Below are positions 1-10,617 of a stretch of DNA of 40,604 nucleotides, piece after piece. The notes under the pieces were generated by a model. The model was given only the letters and a program-made list of their open reading frames with translations. It was not told where the DNA came from and did no database searches. Position 1 is the stretch's first letter. Each line of letters begins with the position of its first letter. The DNA lies in IMG/VR virus record IMGVR_UViG_3300047289_000027, positions 1-40,604 of that record; one strand, written 5' to 3'. The DNA is from a virus. The translations under genes and the position numbers were made by a program.

Positions 1-270
1 GTTCCAGTCACGGACGTTGAAGACTTCGATGCAGGTCTTTCATTCGGTGAACTTGCCATTAACTATACAGACGGCAAGTTATATTACAAAACCGCACTTA
101 ACACAATCGGGCAAATCGGTGGTGGTGGCGGCACACCAATATTACGTGTATTCCAAAGAGGCGATGTCAATCAAGAAGACGCTGTTGAAGTATCAATACA
201 GTCTGGCATTCTGTCAGTTGTTTGTAGAACAGAGACAAACCCTAGTGGCGCAATTGGAGTACCAGTATAA
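1..270 (+). CDS. tail fibre/baseplate structural protein, C-terminal fragment
   Basis: The window opens inside this gene; 89 codons remain in frame 1 before a TAA at 268-270. The visible part includes SFGELAINYTDGKLYYKT (roughly residues 14-31 of the fragment), followed by a Gly run. A 'GELAIN..DGKLYYK' segment is a recurrent motif in tail-fibre and other appendage proteins of T4-like and other tailed phages. The stop overlaps the ATG of the next gene by one base (TAATG), so the two are probably translationally coupled. Its place directly before two other tail proteins supports a virion role. Which tail component it is cannot be told from the fragment. Confidence 0.6.
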   Translation, partial: VPVTDVEDFDAGLSFGELAINYTDGKLYYKTALNTIGQIGGGGGTPILRVFQRGDVNQEDAVEVSIQSGILSVVCRTETNPSGAIGVPV

Positions 271-1358
271 TGGCAAATCGTTTTCCCATAGTAATCACCA
301 CAGGCTCAGCTAATGCTTTATCAGAATTAGCTTCTGGTGACAACCTGAACCTAACAGGTAACAACATTATCGTCAACACAGACAAGCTGTTGACTTTACC
401 GACTACCACCGACACATTGGTTGGTAGAGATACCGCAGATACTCTTACGAACAAGACGCTATCACAGGCAGTATTATTCTCCCCACGAATCCAAGACAGC
501 TCTGAAGACCACAGATACATCTTCGGCGTATCCGAACTAACTGGTGACAGAACTGTAACCTTGCCATTGTTGGCAGGTAACGATACATTCGTCTTCGAAG
601 CGTTCACACAAACCCTAACAAATAAGACTCTAACCAACCCTACACTCAACGTTGGTGGTGGTACTATCGTTCTTCCACAAGGTTCTTCTGCTTCTCAGAC
701 AGCTGAAGGTTCAATCTTCTGGGATACAGACGATAACCTATTGTCTATCGGTGATGGTAGTGCACGTAAAGTATTTGTCGACACAACGTCTACCCAGACT
801 CTATCTGGTAAGACAATCAATAACCTAACGCTAACTGGCACACTAACTGCAGACGGTAGCGCTGGCACTACTGGTTATTTGCTTGAGTCGACTGGCACTG
901 GTGTTCGTTGGGTTCCTTCTTCAGCTAACTTGTTGATCACTAGCGTTACTACTAACGCTACCATGTATCCAGTTATCTCGTCTTCTTCCACTGGAAGTTT
1001 GACGGACGCTAAGATCCAATCAACCAAACTAACATTCAACCCAAGCACTGGTGCACTGTTTGCAACTATCCTTAGAGTTGGTTCCAGTAGTGGATTACAA
1101 AATTCTTCAGGCACTGCTTTGGAATTTGCGCCTAAATATAATGCAGATGTGTTCACAGGCGATGGAACTACTACCAATTACGCATTGGGCAAAGTGGTTG
1201 GTGAACAAGAAATCTTTGTGACCGTAGGTGGTGTACCTCAGACTCCAGGTTCTGGTTACTCATATTACATTAGCGGTGGTAGCACTTTGGTATTTACCGA
1301 AGCACCAAACCCTCTCGACAGAATCGTCGTAAGATACAACATCTACAAAGTTAGATAA
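270..1358 (+). CDS. tail fibre-like structural protein with TLTNKTL repeats
   Basis: This 362-residue protein is rich in Thr, Ser, Gly and Asn and has no catalytic motif. It carries repeated 'DTLTNKTL', 'QTLTNKTLTNPTL' and 'QTLSGKTINNLTL' segments (about residues 55-65, 113-126 and 177-189), a hallmark of trimeric phage fibre shafts and baseplate-attached fibres. A 'WDTDDNLLSIGDGSARKVF' stretch near residue 150 is also fibre-like. The C-terminal part ('YALGKVVGEQEIFVTVGGVPQTPGSGY', about residues 305-330, shown in part) looks like a beta-structured domain seen in phage structural proteins. The start overlaps the stop of the upstream gene. It is probably a fibre or baseplate appendage; the T4 equivalent is unclear. 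Confidence 0.7.
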   Translation: MANRFPIVITTGSANALSELASGDNLNLTGNNIIVNTDKLLTLPTTTDTLVGRDTADTLTNKTLSQAVLFSPRIQDSSEDHRYIFGVSELTGDRTVTLPLLAGNDTFVFEAFTQTLTNKTLTNPTLNVGGGTIVLPQGSSASQTAEGSIFWDTDDNLLSIGDGSARKVFVDTTSTQTLSGKTINNLTLTGTLTADGSAGTTGYLLESTGTGVRWVPSSANLLITSVTTNATMYPVISSSSTGSLTDAKIQSTKLTFNPSTGALFATILRVGSSSGLQNSSGTALEFAPKYNADVFTGDGTTTNYALGKVVGEQEIFVTVGGVPQTPGSGYSYYISGGSTLVFTEAPNPLDRIVVRYNIYKVR

Positions 1359-1361
1359 ATA
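1354..1361 (+). promoter_or_regulatory. candidate late promoter (GATAAATA)
   Basis: GATAAATA differs by one base from the T4 late promoter octamer TATAAATA, which gp55-containing RNA polymerase recognises. It overlaps the stop codon of the preceding gene and lies 22 bases before the ATG of the 3074-residue tail gene. Its position before a virion gene, and the gp55 gene in this window, support the call; the short match alone is weak. Confidence 0.4.
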
Positions 1362-1382
1362 GAAAATTAAATTGGAGAAAAA

Positions 1383-4300
1383 ATGTCTCTTGATGTATTA
1401 AAAGCAAATAGAATCGACGGACAGGTATCAATCGAACCTGTAGAAACCTTATACGATCCAGTATCGAAGATGCGTGTGTCAACACCATCTAACTTGATTG
1501 ATACTGACTTCGAATACGGTCTTCAGTCTTCCAAGTGGGAAACCTTGGAACTGATCAACAACATCCCGACATTCTTTTCACGTGATGGTTCTCTTAGCCT
1601 AAACCTTGTTTCGATGACTGGTATTGCCAATAGCAACACTATCACAGTCACTTGTTCAGAAGATCACGGTCTTGTTGTTGGTAACTCTATCCTTATTAAG
1701 GGTGCAGGGTTGCAATTTGCTGACGGTACATACGTTGTATTGACCACTCCAACCTCTAGCACATTCACCTACCGTGCAAGACGTGCTTCTCCAATCACAG
1801 GTTCTTTACTTGATGCTGCCACTGAAATTTACTTGGCTTCTCTGTATCAAGGTACAGAATTTAAGTTGGAATCTCTTGGTGCTATTGGAACCGATGGCGG
1901 TTCTCCTTCCACAATCTCAGTAACAACAAACTCTCCACACGGGTTTAAAGTTGGTACTACGTTCATTCTATTGAACAGCTTGACATCACAACAAGTTGCA
2001 TTCGACGCAACTCTTGTAACCTCCCTAATCTATACAGAATCTCAAGCCATCTTGCGCCTTGATGACGCAGTTGTTGTCAATGATGATGGTTACACAGATC
2101 AAGCATTCGTCACTTACGGCACTGCAGGTGTAACAGATCCAGGTGTTGCTGGTATGACTTTGGTTCTTGATGGTGATGCAACCACAGACAACGAAGGTGT
2201 TGACGATGCCGTCGTACGTGTTCTGTTCCCAGAAGCTATGGCGTTTAAGATATTTGATACAACATATGATCGCCTTTGGGTATCAACTAACGGCGTGGTA
2301 GTTTTCACCAACGATACTCAGTTGGATGGCACTGGTCCATATGTTCCTGTCGGCTACACCATAGCAGAAGTTGTAGCCCCAAGAATTGAGTTTCTGAAGA
2401 AAGACTATCAGTTGAAGAAGTTGTATTCTTCAGCTACAGGAACTTCTCTGCGTTTGCGTTTCGAAGGTCGTGAATATGACGATGGTGGTACAGCTACTAC
2501 TATTATCTGGGAGTTGACATTCGACTGCGAAAACGATACATTTACTGCACGTTTGATCAAAGCAGATCTAATCGTTTCTTCTCTTTCTGCATTAGAGTTT
2601 AAGGTAGTTGGTGAAAATAACGAAGCATACAACGCAACTCTAAATGGTGATGCGTTCTTCGATCCAGCACAGAACTGGAAACGTGAACTAACCATCAGAA
2701 CTACTTCTTCCAACGAAGAAGTTTCAAGTGTTAACGGATACTCTGTAAACTCTTTAGATCTAGACAACACATCTAAGTTCAACCCATACGTTTGGACTTC
2801 AGACAAGGTTAACTTTAACCCAACCTCTGGCACAAGTCGCCCTACTCTATTCTTCAGTCTAGGTAAAAATGCAAGCGACTGGTGGACTGAGCAAGGTATC
2901 AACGACACTAACTACATTAAGTCTACACGTTTCAACGTATTGACTTTCGATCAAGACCACTATCTACAAGACAACCGTCCATACCTATACAATCCAGGTG
3001 TGTTGAATGGTGGCTTGTCTATCGCTGGTTCACAAGTTACTGCACCTACAGTTTACTACGTAAGAACCAAGCCTGGATTCTACAACGGTACTACCACTGC
3101 AGGTAGTGCAGTAACACTAACAGCTGCAGCTTATGCAACTGCATGTTCTGTATCTGGCAACACCCTAACTATTGGTGGCACCATTACTAGCACATTTGAT
3201 GTTGGTACTTATATCGGTGATGGTGCATACGGTGACGTCCCAGACGGAACATACATTGTTGCAAGAGGTACTGGTACTGGTGGTGCTGGTACTTATATCA
3301 TTAACCGCCCATTGAACATTCCAACATTCCCTTGTACTGGTAGAAGAAGCGTGATGACAGTCACTTCTACTACTGGTATGTATCCAGGTGCTGCGATTCG
3401 TTTAACCTCAGTTAACAACGTAACACCTTATAGCACCGCACATATACAAGGTCCATCCGTAACAGCTGGTTCCTTCATAATTGGTTATCAATATACAATT
3501 TCTTCCGTTGGTACAACCAACTTCACATTGATTGGTTCACCTAATAACGTTATTGGTACCACATTTACAGCAACTGGTGCTGGAACTGGAACAGGTACTG
3601 CCAACGGTTCGCTAGGTGGATTGAATGGTCTGCAGACATACTACGTTAAGGATGTGTTATCTGCAACACAGATAACAATCTCTACATCAAAACCATCAGA
3701 CATTAACGACGATGAAGTTAATGTGGCTATGAACTTCACTCAGTCTGCTAACGGTGCGTTTACAGTTCAAGTTGGCACTATTATTGAAGACTCTGCCAAA
3801 CAAGCAGTTCTTGTGACTCAAGCTAACCGTCGTACTGCACTGACTGTAAACTTCGGTGTTCAAGCAGCTACTGCAAGATTCCCATTGGCAACTGATAGAT
3901 TCGGTCCACACTCGTTCATGGCAGCGTCTCGTATCCACAACTACCAGACTGCAGTTGGAACTATGTTCTTGCAATGCCCAGACTCTAAGGGCAACGCTAT
4001 TCTTGACAACCAACCGTTTGTAACTTGGACAACAGCACCTACTGGTTTAACTGCTTCCACAAACAACTGGAACGTTGCAAACAGCGTAATTTACTACGCA
4101 AGAAACGCAAACTCAGATACCCATACATCTAACGGTCTAAATAGCTCACCTGGAAATGCAGACTTCTCCACTTATGGTGCAGATATTGCTACTGTTGCTG
4201 CAGCTGCTCAAGACGCAACTACTGTTACTGTTACGTTCGATGAGGGTAACTATACCACATTGTTGAGCACTGCGGTAACTACAAACATCTTGACTGTACT

Positions 4301-7300
4301 TTCTACAACTGGTATGAAAGCTGGACAGTCTATTTCGTTTGAAGGTACTGTTGGTAACGTACAAGCATACACTGAATACTTTATCGCTGCTGTTGCATCA
4401 GGCACTACTCTAACCATCAGCACTACACGTGGTGGTGCTGTTATGGCGCAAGTTAACGCATCTGGTGTTAAAATCCCTACTGTTGCATATGGTCCATTTG
4501 CCTCTGACCCAACCAACACTAGACAAACCTACTTGGGTGCATTGCAAGTAACAACTTATGCTTCCAATACAACAGCGGGTAGCGACATTGTAACCTTGAC
4601 TAGATCATACGGTCTAGACGTTGGACAAGCTGTTTCGTTTAACGCAACCTTTGGTAGCATAGTTTCTGGCACAACATATTATGTTGCAGAAGTAGTTAGC
4701 GGAACTGAGATCAAAATTAGCGCTACGCAAGGTGGTGCAGTTAAAACACTAACAACTGCATCGTCAACCACAGCAGTGATGACTTCCACACCACTAAGAA
4801 ACAACCAAACTGGTCACTGGATCACATTCAAGACAAACAATGCTGCGTTGAATGCCGCATTCAGTACATCTCCGTTTGGAGAGTTCCCAAGCACATCTGA
4901 ACCAATGGTCGGTTTGGTCACCGCACATACTGGCACTACAACTCGTTCTCTAACCGTTAAGTTACTGAACCCATTGAACAACGCATTGCTATTGCAAACT
5001 AACAACGTTGGTTTCGACTTGCAAGGTTCTGTCTCTGCTCCAGTGTTGACGCTAAACGCTGCAACAACTTCTGGCGGTTCTAATATTGCATTGTCTGGTG
5101 TTGCAGTTGACGGTTACATTGTTCCAGTTAACTATACGCAACCATGGACTACAGGTAGAACATGGTACTCTAAGAATCACGGATTCCAAAACAACGACTT
5201 GGTCTTGTGGGAAGGTTCAGGTGGTACAGTAACTGTTCCTACTGGTCTAACCAACAGAGCATACTATATCGTCGACTCTGCAACAACAAACCGTTTCAAG
5301 CTACTAACTGACGCAGGTACTGCAGTTTCTGTAACTACTGCATTGGGTGCTCAGCTGAACGGTGCTCAACTAGATCGCAATGGTCAATACAGTGGTGTGA
5401 CTACTAAGAACACTGAGTCTTGGTTGTGGCGTTGGGCAGCTGTTGCTGCTGGCGGTACTGCTGCGTCACTAGTATACCCATCTCCATCATATTCTACTGC
5501 TGCCAACATCGTTGTACCTAACATCACAGCTGGTCAGAATACGTTCACATTCACTTCTGCAGCACGTATTGCTGGTGGCGGTGGCTTGTCTAACCAGACA
5601 CATCTTGGTGCAAGAATTAGATTCTACGATCAGTTCAACCAAGCTCTAAAGATGGGTACGCCATATGGTCGTAACGTCTCGGTGACACTAAACCAGAAAG
5701 TGTTCTGGAGAAATAACCTGTACAACGTAAGTGTTGCTGGCACAACAGCATCTGGTCCATACGCTGAACCTACCCACACTAGTGGTACAGAAGTCAGCGG
5801 CACTGCTGAACTAACATGGATCGGTGACGCTCGCTTCAATGAGTATGACATTCGCGTTAGCTCGGTATCAGGTACTGCTCCTGCGTTGTCCGTTGTTGTT
5901 TATGTATTGACTCCAGGCGGTCTACCAGCACCATTTACTACCACATCTACAAACAAAGTTGTTATCGACACTGGCTTGTCTGTGCGTGATGAAGATCACG
6001 TTATCGTAGGTACAAACTGGATGAAGTATCAGTCTGCGTTCGGCAACCTTGATGATAACGCATACTACCCATTCTTAGGTGCACAACTACAAGATAGATT
6101 CGAGGTGTCTCGCTTCCCTTCTACTACATTGAAGAACGGTTCTATCTCTGCGTTGTCTGTGGCTGAAAACATTACTGCAACTTACACCTTCCCTGTAAAC
6201 ACAGTAAACATTGTATCTGCAGTTAGAAGTAATAACGTTGCAACTATCACAACAGCAACTCCGCACGGCTTCAAAGAAGGTACTAACGTTGCTGTTGCCA
6301 GTGTTTCTAACACCACATTCAACAATGCTACTGCTTACATCCTAAGCACAACATACAACACCTTTACCTACGCTAACGCTGGAACAGACGCTACTTCTAC
6401 CAACGGTACAGCTGGTCAGTTGATTCCAAGCATTATCCCTAACGTGTTTGCTATCAGTGCAATGACAAGCAACTCCACTGCTGTAGTAACTACTGCTGCA
6501 CACAGTCAGGTTGTTGGTACTATTGTTCCGTTCCACTTCCAAGGATTTGTTGGTGGATCGCCATGGGCAGACTTGTGGGATCAGAAAGTGTACTACGCTA
6601 AGATCACAGCTGCAACAACTTTCGAAGTATACAAAGACTCCGCAGGTACAGAGCCTCTAAACACAGCAGCGTTTGCAGCATACAATGCTGGTACAAACGT
6701 TGGTCGTATTTGGTTCTTGGGTGTTAAGTTAGATCCAGTTGGACACTCTCATAACTTCACAAAGAGAGCTGCAAACGTAAACGGCGACTCGATCTATAAA
6801 GCATCACATGGTATCAACGAAGGTACTGCGGTAACTTATGCTACAGGTGGTGGTTTAGAAGTTGGTGGTTACACTGGCGGTATGACCAAGTATGTATTCC
6901 AACCAACAAACGATCGTTTCCGTCTAGCGGACACAGCAACTGGTTGGAGCACCGCAGCAATTTCATTCACTCAAAACGTTGGTAACATGGTTGTGTCAAC
7001 TGGTGTGTTTACTACACCAACACATGGCTTTACTACTGGTCGTCAAGTTCAATACTTGTCAAGCACCCCAACAGCAGGATTGACCAACGGTGCATTCTAT
7101 TACGTTCGTGCAGACAGCGCAACAACATGTACACTATACTGGACTCAAGCTGGTGCGATTAACAACGTTGCAACTGATCGTGTTAAATTCGTTGGAACTC
7201 CAGTTGGTACTGGCTCACTAAGAGAAGCGTTGATTGTTGATGTGACTTCCGAGGGTACAGGCGCTAACCAGACAATGACAACTGGTGTTGTGACTGGTGC

Positions 7301-10300
7301 GATTGATGGCTTGTATACTCTTGCTGACGCTGCACCTTCTGGCGATACAAGAAAGTTCTTGTTGAACAACCCAACTGGTGCCGTTATCCCTAAACGTGTG
7401 TTGGGTATTAACCCAGCTGCCAACGTAGACTTTTACTGGAATGCCATCTATAGTCTTGGACACAAACTTGTAACAGGTACTCCTGTAGTTTACACAACAA
7501 GCGGAACAGCGATGGGTCCACTGGTTAGTGGCAACACTTACTACATCATTAAAGTTACTGAAGACTGGTTCAGACTAGCAGACAGCGTTGCAAACGCAGT
7601 TAACCCTGTAGTTGTGCCTGTTATCCTAAACAGCGGAAATTATCTTGGAAGTGGTACACACCAGTTCGAAGCAGCTTCTGTTGTTGGTTCTATCCAAGGT
7701 TCAGGTAACATCCAACTAGCTGCTGGTACAAGAAAGGTTATTGGTAACAACACTAACTTCTCTACAGCGTTTAAGGCTGGTGATAACTTCTACTGGAACT
7801 ATCCAGCAGTGTACACTAACAAGGTAGTAACTCTATCTGGCGGTCCAACATTGTTCGCTTCAGCAGCCCACGGTATGTTGACAGGTATGTCTGTTCGTTG
7901 GAACTCAACAGTTACAGCACCTACAGGTCTGGTCAACGGTAACATCTACTACGTTCGTTGGAACTTGGTTGGTGACTTCTACCTATGCCCAACTTACAAC
8001 GATGCAGTTGCAGGCACTAACTTGATCAACGCAACAGGTGGTTCTGGAACTCACTCTGTGCAATTGATCGAGCCTGGAAATACTGGAGTTAGCTTGATTT
8101 CTTCATTGAACTCACGTACAGTGCTGAACTTGGTTGATACTATCCCTATCAACGAACAGTACAAACTACCAGTGACCTCAGTTGTTACAGCTGCAAGCAC
8201 TACTGCGACTATCAACTTCCCAATGCCTTGCCCATTCCCAGCTGGATCGGTTATTGTATTGACTGGAACTGGTAACGCTACTCTATTGGATAACATTCCA
8301 TTGACAGTGTTGGCAAACACTGGTAGCAACTCTACTTCTATCACAGTAACCTTACAGACTACTGCAACAGTTGCTACTTACCCAGCAACTACAACAGCAG
8401 CTACTCTAGGTACTATCTTCTGCCACGGATTCCCTCTAACCAACACTTATGACGTAACGTCTAGTTTGTTGTTGCGTGCAGACTCTTCTGCGCTACACAG
8501 ACCATATGATGGTGGTGTGGAATTGATTGCAACTGATGCGCCAGATGCACGTGTTATCCGTCAAACTCGTAAATACTTCCGTTACCAATCTGGTAAAGGT
8601 ATTCAAGTATCGTTTGCGGTTAACTTCTCACCTAGCGTTATTATCAACTCGATAACTGGTAACAGTAACTTCTTTGCAACTGTAACTACTCGTGTTGCGC
8701 ACAGAGCAACTGCTGGTTTGGGTATTACAATCAATGGCGATACTACTGGAGTCTACGGCGGTTCATACACTATCGCCAGCGTTATTGACGACTACACATT
8801 TACAATCCCTCTAGGTTCAGCGATTAGCGCTGTGTCAGGTGGACGTCCACAGTTCTATGTGAACAATTGGACTGATGCTGCAGTTCGTTGCGGTTTGTTT
8901 GATGGACAGAACGGTATGTTCTTCGAGTATGACGGTAGCGTGTTGTCTGTGGCTAGAAGAAACTCTACTACTCAACTTGGCGGTACTGCTACCGTGGTGT
9001 TCAACAGCAACACTGTCACTGGTATCAATACTCTGTACTTGTCCGAGTTGGAGCCTGGAGACGATGTTGTTATCAAGGGTATGACCTATAAGGTTATCGA
9101 AATTGCAAGCAACACAACCTTCTACGTCCAACCAGCGTATCGTGGCACTAACGCAGCGAACTGCGTAGTTAGCTTGACTCAAGAAACACGTGTACCACAA
9201 AGCCAGTGGAACCTTGACCCATGTGATGGAACTGGTCCAACAGGATACAACCTTGACATCCACAAGATCCAAATGGCTTACATGGATTACTCATGGTATG
9301 GTGCTGGTAAGGTTCGTTTTGGTTTCAAGGACACAGACGGTGTTGTTCGTTACGTACACCAACTTATCCACAACAACCAAGAAACCGAAGCGTATCTACG
9401 TTCTGGTAACCTACCAGCTCGTTATGAAGTAGACACAGGTGCCGCACCTTCGTTTATTCCTAAGCTAGCTCACTGGGGTACTTCGGTTATTATGGACGGT
9501 GGATTCGATGACGACAAGGCATACTTGTTCTCTGCTACCTCTAACCAGATTCGAACTGCTTCTGCTACCACAACATCAAGTACAATTAACGTAACTGGTG
9601 GTACTACAATTTCTGTATCGCAGACTAAAGCTGCTGGCACGTTTATTGTTGGTAGAACTTACCAGATCGTATTCCCAGGAACTACGAACTTTACGTTGAT
9701 TGGTGCTGCTAACAACAACATCGGAACAAACTTCGTTGCCACAGGTGCTGGTACAGGTACTGGTACTGCTTACGCTCTTGACAAATGGTATGCGTACAAC
9801 ACTGGTGGTAAGTTGATTGGTGAAATCGGTTACGCAATCGAAGTGCCAACCCACTCTGACGCTTACTACAGTATTAACGCTAACTCTCAAGTTACTGGTA
9901 CTGGTGTGACCCCAGGTACTTTGACAGCTAACCCAACAAACGCTGGTGTTGGTTCTCAACCTTATCTGCGTCAAGTTAGAGTTTCGCCTACAACTAACAC
10001 CCTAAAGAACTTGTTGGTTATCAATGCGATTCCAAGTTCTCTACAAGGTACTGGTATTACATACTCTGTGGTGCAGCCAGTCGACTTGTCAAAGACAATC
10101 CCGTTGCTATCGCTACGCTTGTCTCCAACAGTTGATAACGGCATCCCAGGTGCTATGGGTCAACGTGAAATTATCAACCGCATGCAGTTGAACTTGAAAG
10201 CATTGGACGTATTGTCAACCCACGAAATTGAGTTGTCTCTAGTTCTTAACGCTGACTTGGATAACTTGGATTGGAAGCGTGTTACAACACCATCTTTGAG

Positions 10301-10607
10301 TCAGGTTGTTTACCATAACATGTCTGATACAATCGACCAAGGTTCTGTTATCTTCTCGTTCCGTGTGGCACCTGGACCATCACTAGCAGCTACTCCAGTT
10401 GCTGGACGTGCTCAGTCGCTAACCTCTATTGACTTGCGTGAAATTGCAACTCTGGGTAATTCGATTATGGGCGGTGACGGCGTGTTCCCAGACGGTCCAG
10501 ACGTTTTGACCTTGCGTATGAAATACATCGGTTTGACAACTGACGTTGGTGCGAGTGGTCAGTTCGTAACATCTTGCCGTTTGTCTTGGACAGAATCACA
10601 GGCTTAA
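1383..10607 (+). CDS. giant modular tail/structural protein (3074 aa)
   Basis: This is by far the largest gene in the window. It follows TTGGAGAAAA Shine-Dalgarno sequence at good spacing. The N-terminus ('STPSNLIDTDFEYGLQSSKW', near residue 34) resembles the start of large virion proteins of aquatic T4-like phages, some annotated VrlC or generic structural protein. The body is Thr/Gly/Asn/Ala-rich and built from recurring beta modules: an 'HGF/HGL..G..V' turn, then 'YYV' and a 'T.F.L' strand. Copies are encoded near 1658, 1936, 5175, 6262, 6808, 7025 and 7868. Two copies of a 'GTTNFTLIG...ATGAGTGTGTA' module are also present. The C-terminal 500 residues are less repetitive. It sits where T4 has gp10-gp12 and just before the neck genes, so an adsorption or baseplate-periphery role is inferred. 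Confidence 0.75.
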   Translation: MSLDVLKANRIDGQVSIEPVETLYDPVSKMRVSTPSNLIDTDFEYGLQSSKWETLELINNIPTFFSRDGSLSLNLVSMTGIANSNTITVTCSEDHGLVVGNSILIKGAGLQFADGTYVVLTTPTSSTFTYRARRASPITGSLLDAATEIYLASLYQGTEFKLESLGAIGTDGGSPSTISVTTNSPHGFKVGTTFILLNSLTSQQVAFDATLVTSLIYTESQAILRLDDAVVVNDDGYTDQAFVTYGTAGVTDPGVAGMTLVLDGDATTDNEGVDDAVVRVLFPEAMAFKIFDTTYDRLWVSTNGVVVFTNDTQLDGTGPYVPVGYTIAEVVAPRIEFLKKDYQLKKLYSSATGTSLRLRFEGREYDDGGTATTIIWELTFDCENDTFTARLIKADLIVSSLSALEFKVVGENNEAYNATLNGDAFFDPAQNWKRELTIRTTSSNEEVSSVNGYSVNSLDLDNTSKFNPYVWTSDKVNFNPTSGTSRPTLFFSLGKNASDWWTEQGINDTNYIKSTRFNVLTFDQDHYLQDNRPYLYNPGVLNGGLSIAGSQVTAPTVYYVRTKPGFYNGTTTAGSAVTLTAAAYATACSVSGNTLTIGGTITSTFDVGTYIGDGAYGDVPDGTYIVARGTGTGGAGTYIINRPLNIPTFPCTGRRSVMTVTSTTGMYPGAAIRLTSVNNVTPYSTAHIQGPSVTAGSFIIGYQYTISSVGTTNFTLIGSPNNVIGTTFTATGAGTGTGTANGSLGGLNGLQTYYVKDVLSATQITISTSKPSDINDDEVNVAMNFTQSANGAFTVQVGTIIEDSAKQAVLVTQANRRTALTVNFGVQAATARFPLATDRFGPHSFMAASRIHNYQTAVGTMFLQCPDSKGNAILDNQPFVTWTTAPTGLTASTNNWNVANSVIYYARNANSDTHTSNGLNSSPGNADFSTYGADIATVAAAAQDATTVTVTFDEGNYTTLLSTAVTTNILTVLSTTGMKAGQSISFEGTVGNVQAYTEYFIAAVASGTTLTISTTRGGAVMAQVNASGVKIPTVAYGPFASDPTNTRQTYLGALQVTTYASNTTAGSDIVTLTRSYGLDVGQAVSFNATFGSIVSGTTYYVAEVVSGTEIKISATQGGAVKTLTTASSTTAVMTSTPLRNNQTGHWITFKTNNAALNAAFSTSPFGEFPSTSEPMVGLVTAHTGTTTRSLTVKLLNPLNNALLLQTNNVGFDLQGSVSAPVLTLNAATTSGGSNIALSGVAVDGYIVPVNYTQPWTTGRTWYSKNHGFQNNDLVLWEGSGGTVTVPTGLTNRAYYIVDSATTNRFKLLTDAGTAVSVTTALGAQLNGAQLDRNGQYSGVTTKNTESWLWRWAAVAAGGTAASLVYPSPSYSTAANIVVPNITAGQNTFTFTSAARIAGGGGLSNQTHLGARIRFYDQFNQALKMGTPYGRNVSVTLNQKVFWRNNLYNVSVAGTTASGPYAEPTHTSGTEVSGTAELTWIGDARFNEYDIRVSSVSGTAPALSVVVYVLTPGGLPAPFTTTSTNKVVIDTGLSVRDEDHVIVGTNWMKYQSAFGNLDDNAYYPFLGAQLQDRFEVSRFPSTTLKNGSISALSVAENITATYTFPVNTVNIVSAVRSNNVATITTATPHGFKEGTNVAVASVSNTTFNNATAYILSTTYNTFTYANAGTDATSTNGTAGQLIPSIIPNVFAISAMTSNSTAVVTTAAHSQVVGTIVPFHFQGFVGGSPWADLWDQKVYYAKITAATTFEVYKDSAGTEPLNTAAFAAYNAGTNVGRIWFLGVKLDPVGHSHNFTKRAANVNGDSIYKASHGINEGTAVTYATGGGLEVGGYTGGMTKYVFQPTNDRFRLADTATGWSTAAISFTQNVGNMVVSTGVFTTPTHGFTTGRQVQYLSSTPTAGLTNGAFYYVRADSATTCTLYWTQAGAINNVATDRVKFVGTPVGTGSLREALIVDVTSEGTGANQTMTTGVVTGAIDGLYTLADAAPSGDTRKFLLNNPTGAVIPKRVLGINPAANVDFYWNAIYSLGHKLVTGTPVVYTTSGTAMGPLVSGNTYYIIKVTEDWFRLADSVANAVNPVVVPVILNSGNYLGSGTHQFEAASVVGSIQGSGNIQLAAGTRKVIGNNTNFSTAFKAGDNFYWNYPAVYTNKVVTLSGGPTLFASAAHGMLTGMSVRWNSTVTAPTGLVNGNIYYVRWNLVGDFYLCPTYNDAVAGTNLINATGGSGTHSVQLIEPGNTGVSLISSLNSRTVLNLVDTIPINEQYKLPVTSVVTAASTTATINFPMPCPFPAGSVIVLTGTGNATLLDNIPLTVLANTGSNSTSITVTLQTTATVATYPATTTAATLGTIFCHGFPLTNTYDVTSSLLLRADSSALHRPYDGGVELIATDAPDARVIRQTRKYFRYQSGKGIQVSFAVNFSPSVIINSITGNSNFFATVTTRVAHRATAGLGITINGDTTGVYGGSYTIASVIDDYTFTIPLGSAISAVSGGRPQFYVNNWTDAAVRCGLFDGQNGMFFEYDGSVLSVARRNSTTQLGGTATVVFNSNTVTGINTLYLSELEPGDDVVIKGMTYKVIEIASNTTFYVQPAYRGTNAANCVVSLTQETRVPQSQWNLDPCDGTGPTGYNLDIHKIQMAYMDYSWYGAGKVRFGFKDTDGVVRYVHQLIHNNQETEAYLRSGNLPARYEVDTGAAPSFIPKLAHWGTSVIMDGGFDDDKAYLFSATSNQIRTASATTTSSTINVTGGTTISVSQTKAAGTFIVGRTYQIVFPGTTNFTLIGAANNNIGTNFVATGAGTGTGTAYALDKWYAYNTGGKLIGEIGYAIEVPTHSDAYYSINANSQVTGTGVTPGTLTANPTNAGVGSQPYLRQVRVSPTTNTLKNLLVINAIPSSLQGTGITYSVVQPVDLSKTIPLLSLRLSPTVDNGIPGAMGQREIINRMQLNLKALDVLSTHEIELSLVLNADLDNLDWKRVTTPSLSQVVYHNMSDTIDQGSVIFSFRVAPGPSLAATPVAGRAQSLTSIDLREIATLGNSIMGGDGVFPDGPDVLTLRMKYIGLTTDVGASGQFVTSCRLSWTESQA
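3463..3609 (+). repeat. GTTNFTLIG/GTGTGTA module, copy 1
   Basis: The encoded segment runs AGSFIIGYQYTISSVGTTNF, then TLIG, a short Asn-rich loop, and ends ATGAGTGTGTA. It matches the segment encoded at 9631-9773 across about 47 residues, with identical GTTNFTLIG and ATGAGTGTGTA blocks. This looks like a small beta module used as an interchangeable unit in phage tail proteins. Confidence 0.7.
9631..9773 (+). repeat. GTTNFTLIG/GTGTGTA module, copy 2
   Basis: This is the second copy, 6.2 kb downstream in the same gene: AAGTFIVGRTYQIVFPGTTN, then FTLIG, an Asn-rich loop and ATGAGTGTGTA. Protein similarity to copy 1 is clear, while codons differ at many positions, so this is an old duplication or separate acquisition rather than a recent tandem copy. 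Confidence 0.7.
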
Positions 10608-10617
10608 AGGAAATAAA

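Noticed and set aside
17-313. 98-codon plus-strand frame at the window start
   Set aside because: The overlapping frame 1 carries the tail-fibre motif GELAINYTDGKLYYK and ends in a TAATG coupling to the next gene; this other frame shows no motif.
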